Shown one piece after another: positions 63,065 through 64,000 of a DNA stretch of 64,000 nucleotides. Location of the stretch: the NCBI GenBank assembly GCA_026399875.1, contig JAPLQF010000042.1, forward strand, positions 248,009 to 312,008. Reading direction: 5' to 3'. Under the pieces are notes generated by a model. The model was not told the origin of the DNA. It did not search any database and worked only from the letters and a program-made list of their open reading frames with translations. Position 1 is the first letter of the stretch. The number at the start of each line of letters is the position of its first letter. The position numbers and the translations under genes were made by a program. Source of the DNA: Burkholderiales bacterium (lineage in GTDB: Bacteria > Pseudomonadota > Gammaproteobacteria > Burkholderiales > Burkholderiaceae_E).

Positions 63065-63105
63065 CAAAAGAAATCGCCCGGCCAGCCTTGAGGCTGCACC
63101 GGGCG
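63065..63105 (-). terminator. Rho-independent terminator after the DUF932 gene
   Basis: Perfect 7-bp outer stem CGCCCGG/CCGGGCG (63075-63105) with an inner 5-bp stem AGCCT/AGGCT. On the minus strand the hairpin is followed by ATTTCTTTTGTC. It lies 69 bases beyond the DUF932 stop codon and between it and the higBA promoter. Confidence 0.75.
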
Positions 63106-63173
63106 AAAAGACAGACATCTGACCGAGAAGCCCCGGCAAGCCAGCCCATCGGCCAGCCCACCGGGAGTCCTCC

Positions 63174-64000
63174 TCACCCCGCCGTCACCACCTCCCTCCA
63201 GTCACTGGCCGGCAGCTCGATGAGCTTGCCTCCCAGCGCCTCGAAGTCGGTGGCCCGGTCGTAGTCCGCCACCTCCTGCGAGTAGTGGGTAACGGCGTTG
63301 ACCACGCCGTAGGCGGTGAGATCGCCTTCGACGATGAGGTGCCGCAGCACCCCCGCCCGCTCGGTGTCGTTGAGCGTGTAGCGGTTGGCCAGCACCTCCA
63401 CGGCCTTGACCGGGTCACCGGTCAGCGGGATGTCGCGCGTCTTCTGCATCTTCAGCGCGATTTGCCGAAACGTCGTCTCCGAGACAGCCGCTTCCACCAC
63501 GTCCCGCACCTTCAGGAAGAAGGCGCGGTCGTCGGCGGCAAGCGTGTCGTCGCGGTAGACGTTCACCGACTCGGTCTCCGCACCCAGCGCCCGACCGACA
63601 TGGGTCTTGCGCAGGGCGTGGTCCGAGGCGATCAGGCCGTTACGGCACACCAGACGGAAGACGAGCGGCTGCACCGACAGGGTGCCGCAACCCACCTCCG
63701 AGTTGGTGATGACGATGCCGGCCTGGACGATGTCGCCAGGGGCGACCTCGAAGCTCACGCGCGGCGTGACGACCTTCAGGTACATCTTCGTGTCGGTGAG
63801 TTCCACCGACTCGAAGCGGGCACCGTCCAGCCGCTGCAGGATGGGCAACACGTTCTCGGCGAGGTCGAAGTTGTCCAGCCGCCGGTAGCGATCAGACAGC
63901 ACCGCCCTCACCTGCCCGTCCAGCGTGCGGATCATCCGACGGTCGCCATCCGACTGCAGCCAGGTGTTGACGTTGCGGTCCAGCAGCGTGGGCTGCTCGC
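63174..64000 (-). CDS. DUF932 family protein (5' end beyond the window)
   Basis: C-terminal 275 codons of a DUF932 protein. The frame stays open to the window edge (EQPTLLDRNVNTWLQSDGDR before the internal ATG at 63935), so the true start lies outside. Recognisable segments are GQVRAVLSDRYRRLDNFDLA, YLKVVTPRVSFEVAPGDIVQ, NSEVGCGTLSVQPLVFRLVC, and LTAYGVVNAVTHYSQEV. Such proteins occur in plasmids, phages and ICEs and are of unknown function. Ends with a strong terminator. Confidence 0.88.
   Translation of the reverse strand, partial: EQPTLLDRNVNTWLQSDGDRRMIRTLDGQVRAVLSDRYRRLDNFDLAENVLPILQRLDGARFESVELTDTKMYLKVVTPRVSFEVAPGDIVQAGIVITNSEVGCGTLSVQPLVFRLVCRNGLIASDHALRKTHVGRALGAETESVNVYRDDTLAADDRAFFLKVRDVVEAAVSETTFRQIALKMQKTRDIPLTGDPVKAVEVLANRYTLNDTERAGVLRHLIVEGDLTAYGVVNAVTHYSQEVADYDRATDFEALGGKLIELPASDWREVVTAG

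Overview
The window is GC-rich proteobacterial DNA, most likely from a betaproteobacterium. The evidence for that is a PEP-CTERM exosortase substrate with a sigma-54-like promoter, the codon use, and an integrating conjugative element (ICE) of the SXT/PFGI-1-like families. It has three parts: a chromosome-like left end (about 1-5.1 kb), a stretch rich in toxin-antitoxin, Fic and abortive-infection-type genes (about 5.9-11.3 kb), and the body of an ICE (about 11.4 kb to the right edge). No tRNA, rRNA, CRISPR array or complete insertion sequence was seen, and neither ICE end could be placed.

Left end: a PEP-CTERM secreted protein, a secreted DUF3604 metal-dependent hydrolase-like protein and an unrecognised exported protein, all on the minus strand. 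A higBA module, a winged-helix protein divergent from a Fic protein, a coiled-coil protein, and an AbiEi antitoxin with only a remnant of its AbiEii toxin follow.

ICE transfer genes: TIGR03747/DUF4400 membrane protein, coupling protein TraD and a short TraI/MobH-like protein lie on the minus strand (11.4-15.2 kb). An AbiEi-like regulator, a SEC-C protein, a second Fic protein with phased repeats in front of it, and a hypothetical come next. A tightly overlapping plus-strand operon (19.7-39.15 kb) then encodes a lytic transglycosylase and an F-type type IV secretion system: pilin, TraL, E, K, B, DsbC-like, V, C, TrbI, S26 peptidase, TraW, TraU, TrbC, TraN (split in two genes), a small periplasmic protein, TraF, TraH and TraG.

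Defence cargo (39.6-58.6 kb): a small excisionase-type HTH protein, a cytosine-C5 methyltransferase, a Vsr-like endonuclease, and then a class 1 DISARM core: drmD, drmMI, drmA, drmB, drmC. The core is interrupted by an Mrr-like nuclease with zinc ribbon (between drmD and drmMI) and by a GHKL ATPase plus a Rossmann/methyltransferase-like protein (between drmMI and drmA). Genes overlap or nearly abut, so this looks like one operon. The combination is the strongest candidate here for an undescribed system variant.

Right end: about 740 bp of nearly back-to-back perfect hairpins with no credible gene (58.7-59.44 kb), an integrase-domain tyrosine recombinase, a TIR-domain protein, an unrecognised protein possibly with a DUF429-like fold, a second higBA pair with a palindromic operator, and a DUF932 gene that runs off the right edge.
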